Assembly: GCA_043766165.1 (NCBI GenBank)
Contig: JAYUIJ010000064.1
Location: 1 to 9,099, forward strand
Length of the DNA stretch: 9,099 bases
Direction: 5' to 3'
From: CAIJZX01 sp043766165
GTDB lineage: Bacteria > Patescibacteriota > Patescibacteriia > SBBC01 > CAIJZX01
The translations under genes and the position numbers were made by a program. Shown here piece after piece: positions 1-5,322 of the stretch (position 1 is its first letter; every line of letters starts with the position of its first letter). The notes under the pieces were generated by a model, which saw nothing but the letters and a program-made list of their open reading frames with translations, searched no databases and was not told where the DNA came from.

Positions 1-534
1 ACGCCGCCGGCTGTAGGAGTAGTCAGTCTGTCATCAGCTAGTGTTCAGGCGGGCGGGGAAGTAGATTATACAATTACCCTACCAGCAAGCCGATCGTACA
101 CACTTCAAGAAGATGCGATACGCGTCGTAAATGAGCAGGGCGCGAACCTGCATGTCAACAGCGCGCAATTCGCATCATCTGCAAACATTGTTATACCGCG
201 ATATGGTACTGGAGATCGGCCATTATGGGTGTCGACGGGCCAGAAATTAACATCAGCCTTAGCCATTGGGCAAGGTTTCATGACTGAGAGTACGTATGAC
301 TCAATTCATGAATATGAAGCTACGATCACGAAGTACACCGACCAGCCTGTCATCCTTGATTCTATTGGCTGTCAGGTTGGTTTTTCAGATGGCCGGCCAG
401 CCGGTTCATCATTAACCTACGTACTTCACGTCTTACCAAAAACCCCGGCGGGAAACTATCGTCTCCAAATTCAACCCACTGCCTATTGCGAATTACCCGG
501 TCCAGCTGCCGACTTACCGTTTATTGTTAAATAA
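1..534 (+). CDS. C-terminal part of a secreted Ig-like/beta-sandwich protein (5' end outside window)
   Basis: The reading frame is open from base 1 without a stop and ends at TAA 532-534, giving 177 visible residues. An internal GTG at 229 is a poor start because the upstream frame continues coherently, so I treat this as 5'-truncated. The composition is that of an extracellular beta-sandwich protein: alternating polar and hydrophobic stretches (VDYTITLPA, TYVLHVLPK, NYRLQIQP), many Ser, Thr, Gly and Pro, few Lys, no membrane helix. Two cysteines (codons 124 and 163 of the visible part) could form a disulphide, which would fit an exported domain. I do not recognise a specific family; Ig-like or invasin-type repeats are the nearest impression. 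The next gene starts 10 bases downstream on the same strand, so they may share a transcript. Confidence 0.7.
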   Translation, partial: TPPAVGVVSLSSASVQAGGEVDYTITLPASRSYTLQEDAIRVVNEQGANLHVNSAQFASSANIVIPRYGTGDRPLWVSTGQKLTSALAIGQGFMTESTYDSIHEYEATITKYTDQPVILDSIGCQVGFSDGRPAGSSLTYVLHVLPKTPAGNYRLQIQPTAYCELPGPAADLPFIVK

Positions 535-544
535 TATTTCGCCT

Positions 545-1012
545 ATGCCTCTCTCCGCAAAACTCACCAAACATCTCGCCGCTAACAAAATCGTTTACGA
601 TGTGATGGAACACAAGACCGTCTTTACCGTTTACGACTTAGCGCAGACGACGAAGGTCAAGATGAATACGATTATTAAAACACTGCTTGTGAAAGCTGAT
701 AAAGATTATGTACTTGCAGTGTTGCCCGCAAATCTTCGGCTTGATCTTGTCGCGTTGAAGAAGCTATTAAAAGCAAAAAGTTTATCGCTAGCCAAAGAAA
801 AAGACATGACCGCCAAGTTTAAAGTGAAACCGGGTGCTATGACACCGTTTGGATCAATGTACAAAGTTGCGGTCGTAGCTGATAAGAGTTTATTGAAAGC
901 GGAGAAAGTATTAATGAGCGCCGGGTCATTTACCGAATCACTTCACCTCAAAATGAAATCTTACTTAAAGGTTGAAAACCCAACAATGGCTAAGATTGGG
1001 AAAAAAGGATAA
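545..1012 (+). CDS. YbaK/ProX-type aminoacyl-tRNA editing domain protein
   Basis: 155 residues from ATG 545; a TTG at 524 in the same frame would overlap the previous gene and add seven unconserved residues, so 545 is preferred. The protein is a single YbaK/aa-tRNA-deacylase domain. Visible family features are the N-terminal helix plus strand (AANKIVYDVMEH), the segment NTIIKTLLVK with Lys45 at the position of the conserved functional Lys, the strand YVLAVLPANLRLDL, the Gly/Pro loop PGAMTPFGS at about 97-104, and the C-terminal SAGSFTESLHLKMKSYLK. Family members hydrolyse mischarged tRNA such as Cys-tRNA(Pro) or Ala-tRNA(Pro), acting in trans in the cytoplasm. Which tRNA this one edits cannot be read from sequence. 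The C-terminus is Lys-rich, which could help tRNA binding (inference). No SD is visible. Confidence 0.8.
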   Translation: MPLSAKLTKHLAANKIVYDVMEHKTVFTVYDLAQTTKVKMNTIIKTLLVKADKDYVLAVLPANLRLDLVALKKLLKAKSLSLAKEKDMTAKFKVKPGAMTPFGSMYKVAVVADKSLLKAEKVLMSAGSFTESLHLKMKSYLKVENPTMAKIGKKG

Positions 1013-1025
1013 GCGACTGCGCTTA
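1010..1025 (+). other. Short hairpin at the stop codon of the YbaK-like gene
   Basis: TAAGCG (1010-1015) and CGCTTA (1020-1025) are exact reverse complements around a 4-base loop, and the stem includes the TAA stop codon. It is followed by a T-rich but interrupted stretch (CCTTCTACTTTTTAC). This could be a weak intrinsic terminator or processing site between the YbaK-like gene and scpA. The stem is short and AT/GC-mixed, so it may also be chance. Confidence 0.3.
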
Positions 1026-1053
1026 CCTTCTACTTTTTACTTATTACTGCGAC

Positions 1054-1782
1054 ATGCGCGACGTTAAAGACTCAGCCTTCTCCGGTCCTTTCGACCTTCT
1101 CCTCCAACTGATTGAGAAGGAAGAATTAGATATTAGTTTAGTTTCACTGGCTGGAGTGACAGAGCAGTATATTGCTTCTCTGCAAGCGATGGAAGAATTG
1201 CCGGTTGATGAGTTGGCGGACTTTTTAGTGATTGCGGCAAAGTTGTTGCTGATCAAATCACGGTTACTGGTGCCAGGCGCGGAAGAAATTGAAGATGATG
1301 GTACGGAACTGGCACGGCAGTTGAAAATGTATCAGGCTTTTGTCGAAGCGGCAAAGAATGTGGCCAAGATGTTTAATGAGCACCGCGTCATGTATCCGCG
1401 AGAAGGCTATGCGGCGATTGAACCGATTTTCAATCCGCCGGAGCATATGACGGTCAATGATCTGCGGGAAATGTTTGGTGGGATTTTGCATGAGCTGGAA
1501 CCAATTACGCGATTACCACAAACGGTTATCGTTCGAACAATAAACATTCGACAGAAAATTGAAGACATTACTCGGCGGTTGTTATCGGAAAAATCAATGA
1601 CGTTCCACCAGTTACTGAAAAATTCAAAAAATAAAACAGATATTATTATTACCTTCTTGGCCATGTTAGAAATGGTAAAATTACGAACGGCTACGGTTAT
1701 TCAAGAAACGCTCTACTCCGACGTCAGCATTAAAGCCCTTGACCCCGAACCAGAAATAGTTCAATCACCAACTACCTTATGA
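1054..1782 (+). CDS. scpA: Segregation and condensation protein A (kleisin)
   Basis: ScpA is the kleisin subunit of bacterial condensin. It bridges the SMC head domains and binds an ScpB dimer, acting on the nucleoid in chromosome compaction and segregation. The 242-residue length is normal. The hallmark N-terminal motif is present (FSGPFDLLLQLIEKEELDI, residues 9-27), followed by the conserved helix LADFLVIAAKLLLIKSRLLVP (about 55-75) that contacts the SMC neck. The C-terminal winged-helix part (IEDITRRLLSEKSMTFHQLL, then TFLAMLEMVKL at roughly 200-212) is also recognisable. ATG 1054 is chosen because it leaves the usual short N-terminal extension before the GPFDLLL motif; no SD precedes it. 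The last bases overlap scpB by the 4-base ATGA arrangement, which implies translational coupling of the two partners. Confidence 0.95.
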   Translation: MRDVKDSAFSGPFDLLLQLIEKEELDISLVSLAGVTEQYIASLQAMEELPVDELADFLVIAAKLLLIKSRLLVPGAEEIEDDGTELARQLKMYQAFVEAAKNVAKMFNEHRVMYPREGYAAIEPIFNPPEHMTVNDLREMFGGILHELEPITRLPQTVIVRTINIRQKIEDITRRLLSEKSMTFHQLLKNSKNKTDIIITFLAMLEMVKLRTATVIQETLYSDVSIKALDPEPEIVQSPTTL

Positions 1783-2378
1783 GTTTACAACGCAATCTCG
1801 AAAGTTTACTTCTTGTAGCGACAAAACCGCTGTCCATAAAAAAATTAGCCGAACAAACGAGCGTTACTGTCGGCGATATTGAAAACGCGATCATCGAACT
1901 GAAGCAGAAATACAATACTGAAGAAAGCGGGATTCAAGTTTTACATCATGGTCCAACTGTTCAATTCGTCACAAGTCCGATGGCGAGCGCACTGGTAACC
2001 GAATACCTGAAAGAAGAACAAGCCGGGGAGTTAACACGGCCAGCTCTGGAAACACTGACGATTGTGGCCTACCGCGGACCAATTTCTAAAATTCAACTCG
2101 ACACTATTCGTGGCGTGAACTGTAGTTTGATTTTGCGGAACTTGATGATTAAAGGATTGGTTGAAGCAAAATCAGCCAAGGATAAATTTCAAACAACGTA
2201 CAATGTCACCTCCGACTTTATCCGCTTCTTAGGACTGACCCACATTTCACAACTTCCAGATTACGAGCAGTTGCATGTTGATGAACGGCTTGAACAAATC
2301 TTGAACCCAACCGCGCCTGTGACTGTCAACGAAGAACATCAAACTAAATCACCAACTGAAACGCCAACGATTACATGA
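1779..2378 (+). CDS. scpB: Segregation and condensation protein B
   Basis: 199 residues; the ATG at 1779 overlaps the scpA stop as ATGA. ScpB is a dimeric double winged-helix protein that binds the central region of ScpA in the SMC-ScpAB complex. The N-terminal winged helix starts with NLESLLLVATKPLSIKKLAE, matching the family pattern of an early 'ESLLFVA..PLS...LA' helix. The diagnostic second-domain signature is clear at about residues 88-130: RPALETLTIVAYRGPISK, then IRGVN and a LILRNLMIKGLVE helix. The C-terminal tail (after about residue 175) is Thr/Pro/Glu-rich and probably disordered, as is common in this family. The stop codon lies at the edge of the 14-bp inverted repeat that leads into tpiA. 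Confidence 0.95.
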   Translation: MSLQRNLESLLLVATKPLSIKKLAEQTSVTVGDIENAIIELKQKYNTEESGIQVLHHGPTVQFVTSPMASALVTEYLKEEQAGELTRPALETLTIVAYRGPISKIQLDTIRGVNCSLILRNLMIKGLVEAKSAKDKFQTTYNVTSDFIRFLGLTHISQLPDYEQLHVDERLEQILNPTAPVTVNEEHQTKSPTETPTIT

Positions 2379-2455
2379 TCCCGTTAGAAGCCCGATATTT
2401 AAAAGAAAAAGAAATTGATATGCGAAGTAATTGCTTATTTATGATTAGCTTCTAA
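2375..2455 (+). CDS. Possible 26-codon ORF coupled to scpB (doubtful)
   Basis: An ATG at 2375 overlaps the scpB stop in the same ATGA arrangement that joins scpA and scpB. The frame runs 26 codons (MIPLEARYLKEKEIDMR... ending CLFMISF) to TAA 2453-2455, five bases before the tpiA ATG. It lies almost wholly inside the inverted repeat. It could be a coupling or leader peptide, the truncated start of a lost gene, or chance. No homology is claimed, and the non-coding interpretation of the repeat is at least as likely. Confidence 0.15.
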   Translation: MIPLEARYLKEKEIDMRSNCLFMISF

Positions 2456-2461
2456 CGGGAT
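2378..2461. repeat. 14-bp perfect inverted repeat spanning the scpB-tpiA gap
   Basis: ATCCCGTTAGAAGC at 2378-2391 and GCTTCTAACGGGAT at 2448-2461 are exact reverse complements separated by 56 A/T-rich bases. The left arm contains the last base of the scpB stop and the right arm contains the first two bases of the tpiA ATG. In the scpB-tpiA mRNA the arms could form a 14-bp stem that covers the tpiA start codon. Alternatively it is an 84-bp miniature inverted-repeat element; no flanking target duplication is evident. There is no T-tract after the stem, so it is not a standard terminator. Confidence 0.75.
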
Positions 2462-3254
2462 GACCCGTCGTTCACCAACCATACCGCTTATCGTCGCCAA
2501 CTGGAAAATGCAATTAGGGATTTCTGATTCGCATGAACGGCTGACAGAAGTAAAGCAGCGACTGAAAACAGTCAAAGGAAAGTATCAGGCTGTTGTCTGT
2601 CCGTCATTCCTGGCCTTACCTGAGATTAAAAAAATATTACGAGGTAGCTCGATCCAACTTGGTGCCCAGGATGTGTTCTGGAGCGATAAGGGCGCATTCA
2701 CTGGCGCAGTATCGCCACTGAGCTTACAAGAGGTTGGAGTGGAGTATGTAATTCTTGGCCATTCGGAACGGCGACAATTGATGGGGGAGACAGATGAAAT
2801 GGTCGGACGAAAGGTGATGAGCGCCATGGCGCATGGTATTATCCCGATTATCTGTGTCGGAGAAACGGCCCATGAGCGGAATGAAGGACAGCATGAAATC
2901 GTTGTTCGCCGGCAAGTCGTGGAATCCTTACGTAGCATGCCGCCAACCGTTCAGCAGCGAATCTATATCGCCTACGAACCAATCTGGTCAATTAGCACCA
3001 ACGCGAATGCCGAACCGGCTGATCCAGATGACGTGCAAAATATGTTGATGCTCATTCGTCAGACAATGATTGAACGTTTTTCTCCAGAATTTGTGGACCA
3101 ACATGTGCAAGTACTGTATGGCGGTAGTGTCGACGAAAAAAACGCCAGTCAGTATGTTAGCTCAGATCGTTTTCACGGAGCTCTGGTCGGCGGCGCTAGT
3201 TTAATTCCGGAAAAATTTGCTACACTTATTACAAATATTACTAAACATTTCTAA
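2460..3254 (+). CDS. tpiA: Triosephosphate isomerase
   Basis: Interconverts dihydroxyacetone phosphate and glyceraldehyde 3-phosphate in cytoplasmic glycolysis. 264 residues, slightly above the usual 245-255. The full active site is visible: Asn14 and Lys16 in VANWKM, His101 in GHSERR, Glu173 in AYEPIW, and the phosphate-binding GGSV (221-224) and VGGASL (243-248). The mobile loop 6 is unusual: canonical YEPVWAIGTGK is here YEPIWSISTNA, so both loop glycines are replaced (Ser179, Asn181). ATG 2460 gives a short N-terminal extension (MTRRSPTIP) before the first strand; there is no closer in-frame start. No SD is seen and the start codon lies within the inverted-repeat arm. It is followed by gap, the enzyme that uses its product. 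Confidence 0.95.
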   Translation: MTRRSPTIPLIVANWKMQLGISDSHERLTEVKQRLKTVKGKYQAVVCPSFLALPEIKKILRGSSIQLGAQDVFWSDKGAFTGAVSPLSLQEVGVEYVILGHSERRQLMGETDEMVGRKVMSAMAHGIIPIICVGETAHERNEGQHEIVVRRQVVESLRSMPPTVQQRIYIAYEPIWSISTNANAEPADPDDVQNMLMLIRQTMIERFSPEFVDQHVQVLYGGSVDEKNASQYVSSDRFHGALVGGASLIPEKFATLITNITKHF

Positions 3255-3260
3255 ATAACA

Positions 3261-3278
3261 AGGCTGATGAATCAGCCT
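3261..3278 (+). promoter_or_regulatory. Hairpin in the tpiA-gap spacer
   Basis: AGGCTGAT (3261-3268) and ATCAGCCT (3271-3278) are exact reverse complements, forming a tight stem of about 7 bp with a TGAA loop. No T-tract follows, so it is not a typical terminator; it may mark the end of tpiA or shape the gap leader. Because an upstream ATG at 3267 sits inside this hairpin, the gap start at 3291 is preferred. Confidence 0.5.
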
Positions 3279-3290
3279 GCGACAAACATT

Positions 3291-4313
3291 ATGCCAAAAA
3301 AAACACGTATTGCTATCAACGGTTTCGGTCGGATCGGACGTCACGCTTTCAAAATCGCTTTAGAAAAACCAGAATTGGAAGTTATCGCTGTGAATGACCT
3401 CGGCAGTTTGGAAGTCATGGCCCACTTGCTTCGCCACGACACTGCCTACGGTGCCTATCATCGTAAGGTTCGGGTTGAAGATACGACCTTGATTGTTGAT
3501 GATAAAAGGATCGAATTCGTTTCGGTCAAAGAGCCGGCGGAGCTGCCATGGAAAAAATTAAAAATTGACGTTGTCCTTGAATCAACTGGACGACTAACAA
3601 AAGATGGCGCAGCTCGTGCTCATCTCACCGCCGGCGCAAAACGCGTTATCGTTTCCGCGCCAACCAAGGGCGGTAATGTCCAAACGTATTTACTCGGCGT
3701 TAACGCGGAAAAAAATAATGGTGATGATGTCATTTCAAACGCCTCGTGTACCACGAACTGTGTTTCGCCGGTAACGAAAGTTATGCTGCAAAATTTCGGT
3801 ATCAAAAAAGCAGCCATGACCACCATCCATTCCTACACCGCCGAACAGAATCTTGTCGACGGCCCAGTGCCCCCAATGCATCCTGACTTACGCCGCGCAC
3901 GCGCTGCTGCCCAAAACATTGTCCCGACCACATCCGGCGCCGCGATTTCCACTGGTGAAGTGTTGCCAGAGTTGAAAGGGTTGTTCGATGGCTACGCGCT
4001 TCGTGTCCCGACGATTGTCGTCTCATACACCGACTTCACCTTCCTGACCAAAAAGAAAACGACGATTAAAGAAGTGAACGCCGCCTTCAAAAAAGCTGCG
4101 GCTTCAGCGGCCATGAAAGGCATTTTAGTGGTGACGGAAGAACAGCTCGTCTCATCGGACTTTAAAGGCAACCCAGCCTCGGCCATTGTCGATTTACCGC
4201 TGACGAATGTCATTGATGGGGATCTAGTCAAAGTTGGTGCTTGGTATGATAACGAATGGGGCTATTCAAACCGGTTTGTCGAGCAAGCCGTGATGGTTGG
4301 AAGAAGCTTGTAG
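3291..4313 (+). CDS. gap: Glyceraldehyde-3-phosphate dehydrogenase
   Basis: Catalyses oxidation and phosphorylation of glyceraldehyde 3-phosphate to 1,3-bisphosphoglycerate with NAD(P). From ATG 3291 the protein has 340 residues, the family norm, and begins MPKKTRIAINGFGRIGR as expected. The Rossmann motif GFGRIGR is at 11-17, with Asp36 (VND) suggesting NAD preference. The catalytic signature SNASCTTNC has Cys153, paired with His180 in TTIHSYT. RVPT (238-241) and WYDNEWGYS (318-326) are standard. An ATG at 3267 would add eight residues but lies in a hairpin and precedes the normal N-terminus. In the S-loop region TTSGAAIST replaces the more usual TTGAAKAVG, so a commonly conserved Lys is Ile here. 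No SD is visible. It ends just before a large inverted repeat that probably closes the upstream transcript. Confidence 0.96.
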   Translation: MPKKTRIAINGFGRIGRHAFKIALEKPELEVIAVNDLGSLEVMAHLLRHDTAYGAYHRKVRVEDTTLIVDDKRIEFVSVKEPAELPWKKLKIDVVLESTGRLTKDGAARAHLTAGAKRVIVSAPTKGGNVQTYLLGVNAEKNNGDDVISNASCTTNCVSPVTKVMLQNFGIKKAAMTTIHSYTAEQNLVDGPVPPMHPDLRRARAAAQNIVPTTSGAAISTGEVLPELKGLFDGYALRVPTIVVSYTDFTFLTKKKTTIKEVNAAFKKAAASAAMKGILVVTEEQLVSSDFKGNPASAIVDLPLTNVIDGDLVKVGAWYDNEWGYSNRFVEQAVMVGRSL

Positions 4314-4314
4314 A

Positions 4315-4392
4315 CAGCTTTTAGCTTATAGGTAATAGCTTTTAGAAGTAAAATGCCACTGCTAAAAGCTACAAGCTAACACCTAACAGCTG
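4315..4392. repeat. Long imperfect inverted repeat after gap
   Basis: The arms 4315-4345 and 4362-4392 are about 31 bases each with a perfect inner 10-bp stem TAGCTTTTAG / CTAAAAGCTA and a 16-base loop. The outer part pairs imperfectly. The sequence is built of AGCTTTTAGC / AGCTTATAG-like units, which gives it an internally repetitive look. It could act as a transcript end or RNA-stability hairpin for the upstream operon, or be a dispersed intergenic repeat. There is no clear T-tract. Confidence 0.7.
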
Positions 4393-4412
4393 CACCCAAA
4401 CCATGGTATACT
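4383..4412 (+). promoter_or_regulatory. Extended -10 promoter for the 95-aa membrane protein
   Basis: TGGTATACT at 4404-4412 is a good extended -10 (TGn + TATACT). CTAACA at 4383-4388 is a four-of-six match to the -35 with an 18-base spacer and lies in the right arm of the inverted repeat. A start of transcription near 4419 would give a leader of about 60 bases containing the small hairpin CGAGC-ATA-GCTCG (4443-4455). Confidence 0.6.
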
Positions 4413-4461
4413 CTATCCACAATAAAAATTATCAACAAACATCGAGCATAGCTCGTCATGG

Positions 4462-4470
4462 AAGGGGGTG
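4462..4470 (+). promoter_or_regulatory. Shine-Dalgarno region of the 4481 gene
   Basis: AAGGGGGTG sits 10 bases or slightly more before ATG 4481, within the range for an SD though on the long side. It is one of only two clear SD sequences in the window and supports the start at 4481. Confidence 0.5.
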
Positions 4471-4480
4471 AGTTGAGCAC

Positions 4481-4768
4481 ATGGAAACACTAAAAATTAT
4501 TGGCCAAATCATCGTGGTCGTTGCCCTCGTTGGCGGCGTCGTCGCGACAATGACGCATCATTGGCAAAGTAAGTTTTCTTCCGGCAACCTAGCCCGGGCC
4601 TTTTTCTGGTTCGGTCTCGTGTGCGCGGCCTTGGCCATCTTTACCCAATACGGCTTAGCTTACCAAGTTGGAACAGACAGCCTCTTCGCGGAACCAGCCT
4701 TCTATCTCCTACTAAGCATGATCGGCATGCTGGGTGGAATTTACTTGAATACTGAGAAAAAGCAGTAA
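4481..4768 (+). CDS. Small integral membrane protein, three predicted helices
   Basis: 95 residues of unrecognised family. Hydrophobic segments are at about 5-24 (IIGQIIVVVALVGGVV), 40-60 (FFWFGLVCAALAIFTQYGLA) and 72-89 (PAFYLLLSMIGMLGGIYL), with a Lys-rich end (TEKKQ). The segment between helices 1 and 2 carries His-His-Trp and several polar residues. The gene has its own promoter and SD, separate from the glycolytic genes upstream, and faces a convergent membrane-protein gene downstream. The hydrophobic pattern and regular start and stop signals support it being a real gene; function is unknown. Confidence 0.7.
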   Translation: METLKIIGQIIVVVALVGGVVATMTHHWQSKFSSGNLARAFFWFGLVCAALAIFTQYGLAYQVGTDSLFAEPAFYLLLSMIGMLGGIYLNTEKKQ

Positions 4769-4830
4769 CTGTTTTTTGAACCAACAGGTTCGGGGTGACT
4801 CGAGCTTGGTTGGTGTTGTTCAGGCGCAGT

Positions 4831-4857
4831 AAAAAGTAGACGTGTATGAAGTACACG
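4831..4857 (-). terminator. Candidate intrinsic terminator of the minus-strand membrane protein gene
   Basis: On the minus strand CGTGTA and TACACG (4852-4857 and 4841-4846) form a 6-bp stem with a 5-base loop, followed within a few bases by TTTTT (complement of 4831-4835). It lies 15-40 bases beyond the stop at 4872. The stem is short and the T-tract slightly displaced. Confidence 0.45.
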
Positions 4858-4863
4858 CATTGT

Positions 4864-4884
4864 GTAGCGCGCTACTGTTTTTTT
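4864..4884 (+). terminator. Intrinsic terminator of the 95-aa membrane protein gene
   Basis: GTAGCG (4864-4869) is followed directly by CGCTAC (4870-4875), a 12-bp palindrome that folds as a short hairpin, then TG and seven T (4878-4884). It lies about 95 bases after the stop at 4768. The hairpin and T-tract overlap the 3' end of the convergent gene, whose final residues KKQ are encoded by the T-tract region. Confidence 0.6.
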
Positions 4885-5249
4885 CGGGTTAATCTGCTGA
4901 CGCCCCACGCAATAAAAAATACGAAACTGCCTGCCGCTGCCGCAATGGTCAAGAAGCCATGTCCGTTATGGCAATTGCCAGTACAGGTGCTCAATACAAA
5001 GGCGTCCCCTAAGAAACCAAGCGCTGAACAAAGAATAACAGTACTGATGCCTAATAGAGTGTTCCGCAAAGTAGCAACACAAATAATCAAGACCATGCTG
5101 ATGGCAACAGCTAAATACATCGGTGCACCTTCACTTGCGCTATCAGATTGTGCGTATACTATTGCTGCTATGTTGAATGCTACCAGGCCGGCAATGATCA
5201 GTAGGTCTTTGTAAGAGACCAGTTTTTTGTTAGCTTGTTGAACAGGCAT
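4872..5249 (-). CDS. Four-helix membrane protein with a Cx3CHx2H motif
   Basis: 125 residues, family not recognised. Four hydrophobic segments lie at about 15-33, 44-61, 63-86 and 97-118, with positive ends (N-terminal NKK, C-terminal SRLTRKKQ), consistent with both termini in the cytoplasm. Between helices 3 and 4 is STCTGNCHNGHG with Cys89, Cys93, His94 and His97. By the positive-inside rule this loop would face outward. It could bind a metal or an atypical c-type heme, or simply hold a disulphide; the sequence does not decide. ATG 5249 is the first start after the tRNA remnant and no SD is visible. It lies downstream of tRNA-Glu on the same strand, so it may be read from the same transcript. 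Confidence 0.7.
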   Translation of the reverse strand: MPVQQANKKLVSYKDLLIIAGLVAFNIAAIVYAQSDSASEGAPMYLAVAISMVLIICVATLRNTLLGISTVILCSALGFLGDAFVLSTCTGNCHNGHGFLTIAAAAGSFVFFIAWGVSRLTRKKQ

Positions 5250-5273
5250 ATGTTTTCTTTGTTCAATAAATAG

Positions 5274-5303
5274 TGGTAGCGCTACCGGGATTTGAACCCG
5301 GGT
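5274..5303 (-). pseudogene. 3' half of a tRNA (T-arm, acceptor strand and CCA only)
   Basis: On the minus strand CCGGG-TTCAAAT-CCCGG is a perfect T-arm with the invariant TTC loop, followed by the 7-base acceptor strand TAGCGCT, discriminator A and an encoded CCA. The required 5' partner AGCGCTA, D-arm and anticodon arm are absent: only 20 bases separate it from the CCA end of tRNA-Glu. The acceptor sequence differs from that of tRNA-Glu, so it is not a partial duplicate of its neighbour. It may be a decayed tRNA gene, or the tRNA-end half left by an integration/excision event. A 12-bp palindrome GGTAGCGCTACC covers 5275-5286. Confidence 0.65.
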
Positions 5304-5322
5304 TTTTGTTGTTTAGTAACTG

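Noticed and set aside
229..534. GTG 229 as the start of an independent 101-aa protein
   Set aside because: The same frame is open and composition-consistent back to base 1, there is no SD, and the residues before it continue the beta-sandwich pattern.
4458..4493. 11-codon upstream ORF overlapping the start of the 95-aa gene
   Set aside because: An ATG at 4458 precedes the SD and reads out of frame to TAA 4491-4493. It is very short with no SD of its own, so it is probably chance.
4778..4791. Hairpin GAACC-AACA-GGTTC as a terminator
   Set aside because: The T-run lies before the hairpin on + and becomes an A-run after it on the minus strand, so neither orientation gives stem followed by T-tract.
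4846..5214. 122-codon + strand ORF opposite the four-helix membrane protein gene
   Set aside because: It overlaps the minus gene almost completely, its product has no coherent domain or membrane pattern, and its start lies in the terminator zone. The minus frame shows four clean hydrophobic segments.
5274..5303. tmRNA 3' end
   Set aside because: The T-arm and CCA would fit, but no tag-reading frame or matching 5' acceptor strand is present upstream; an intact tRNA-Glu lies 20 bases away.
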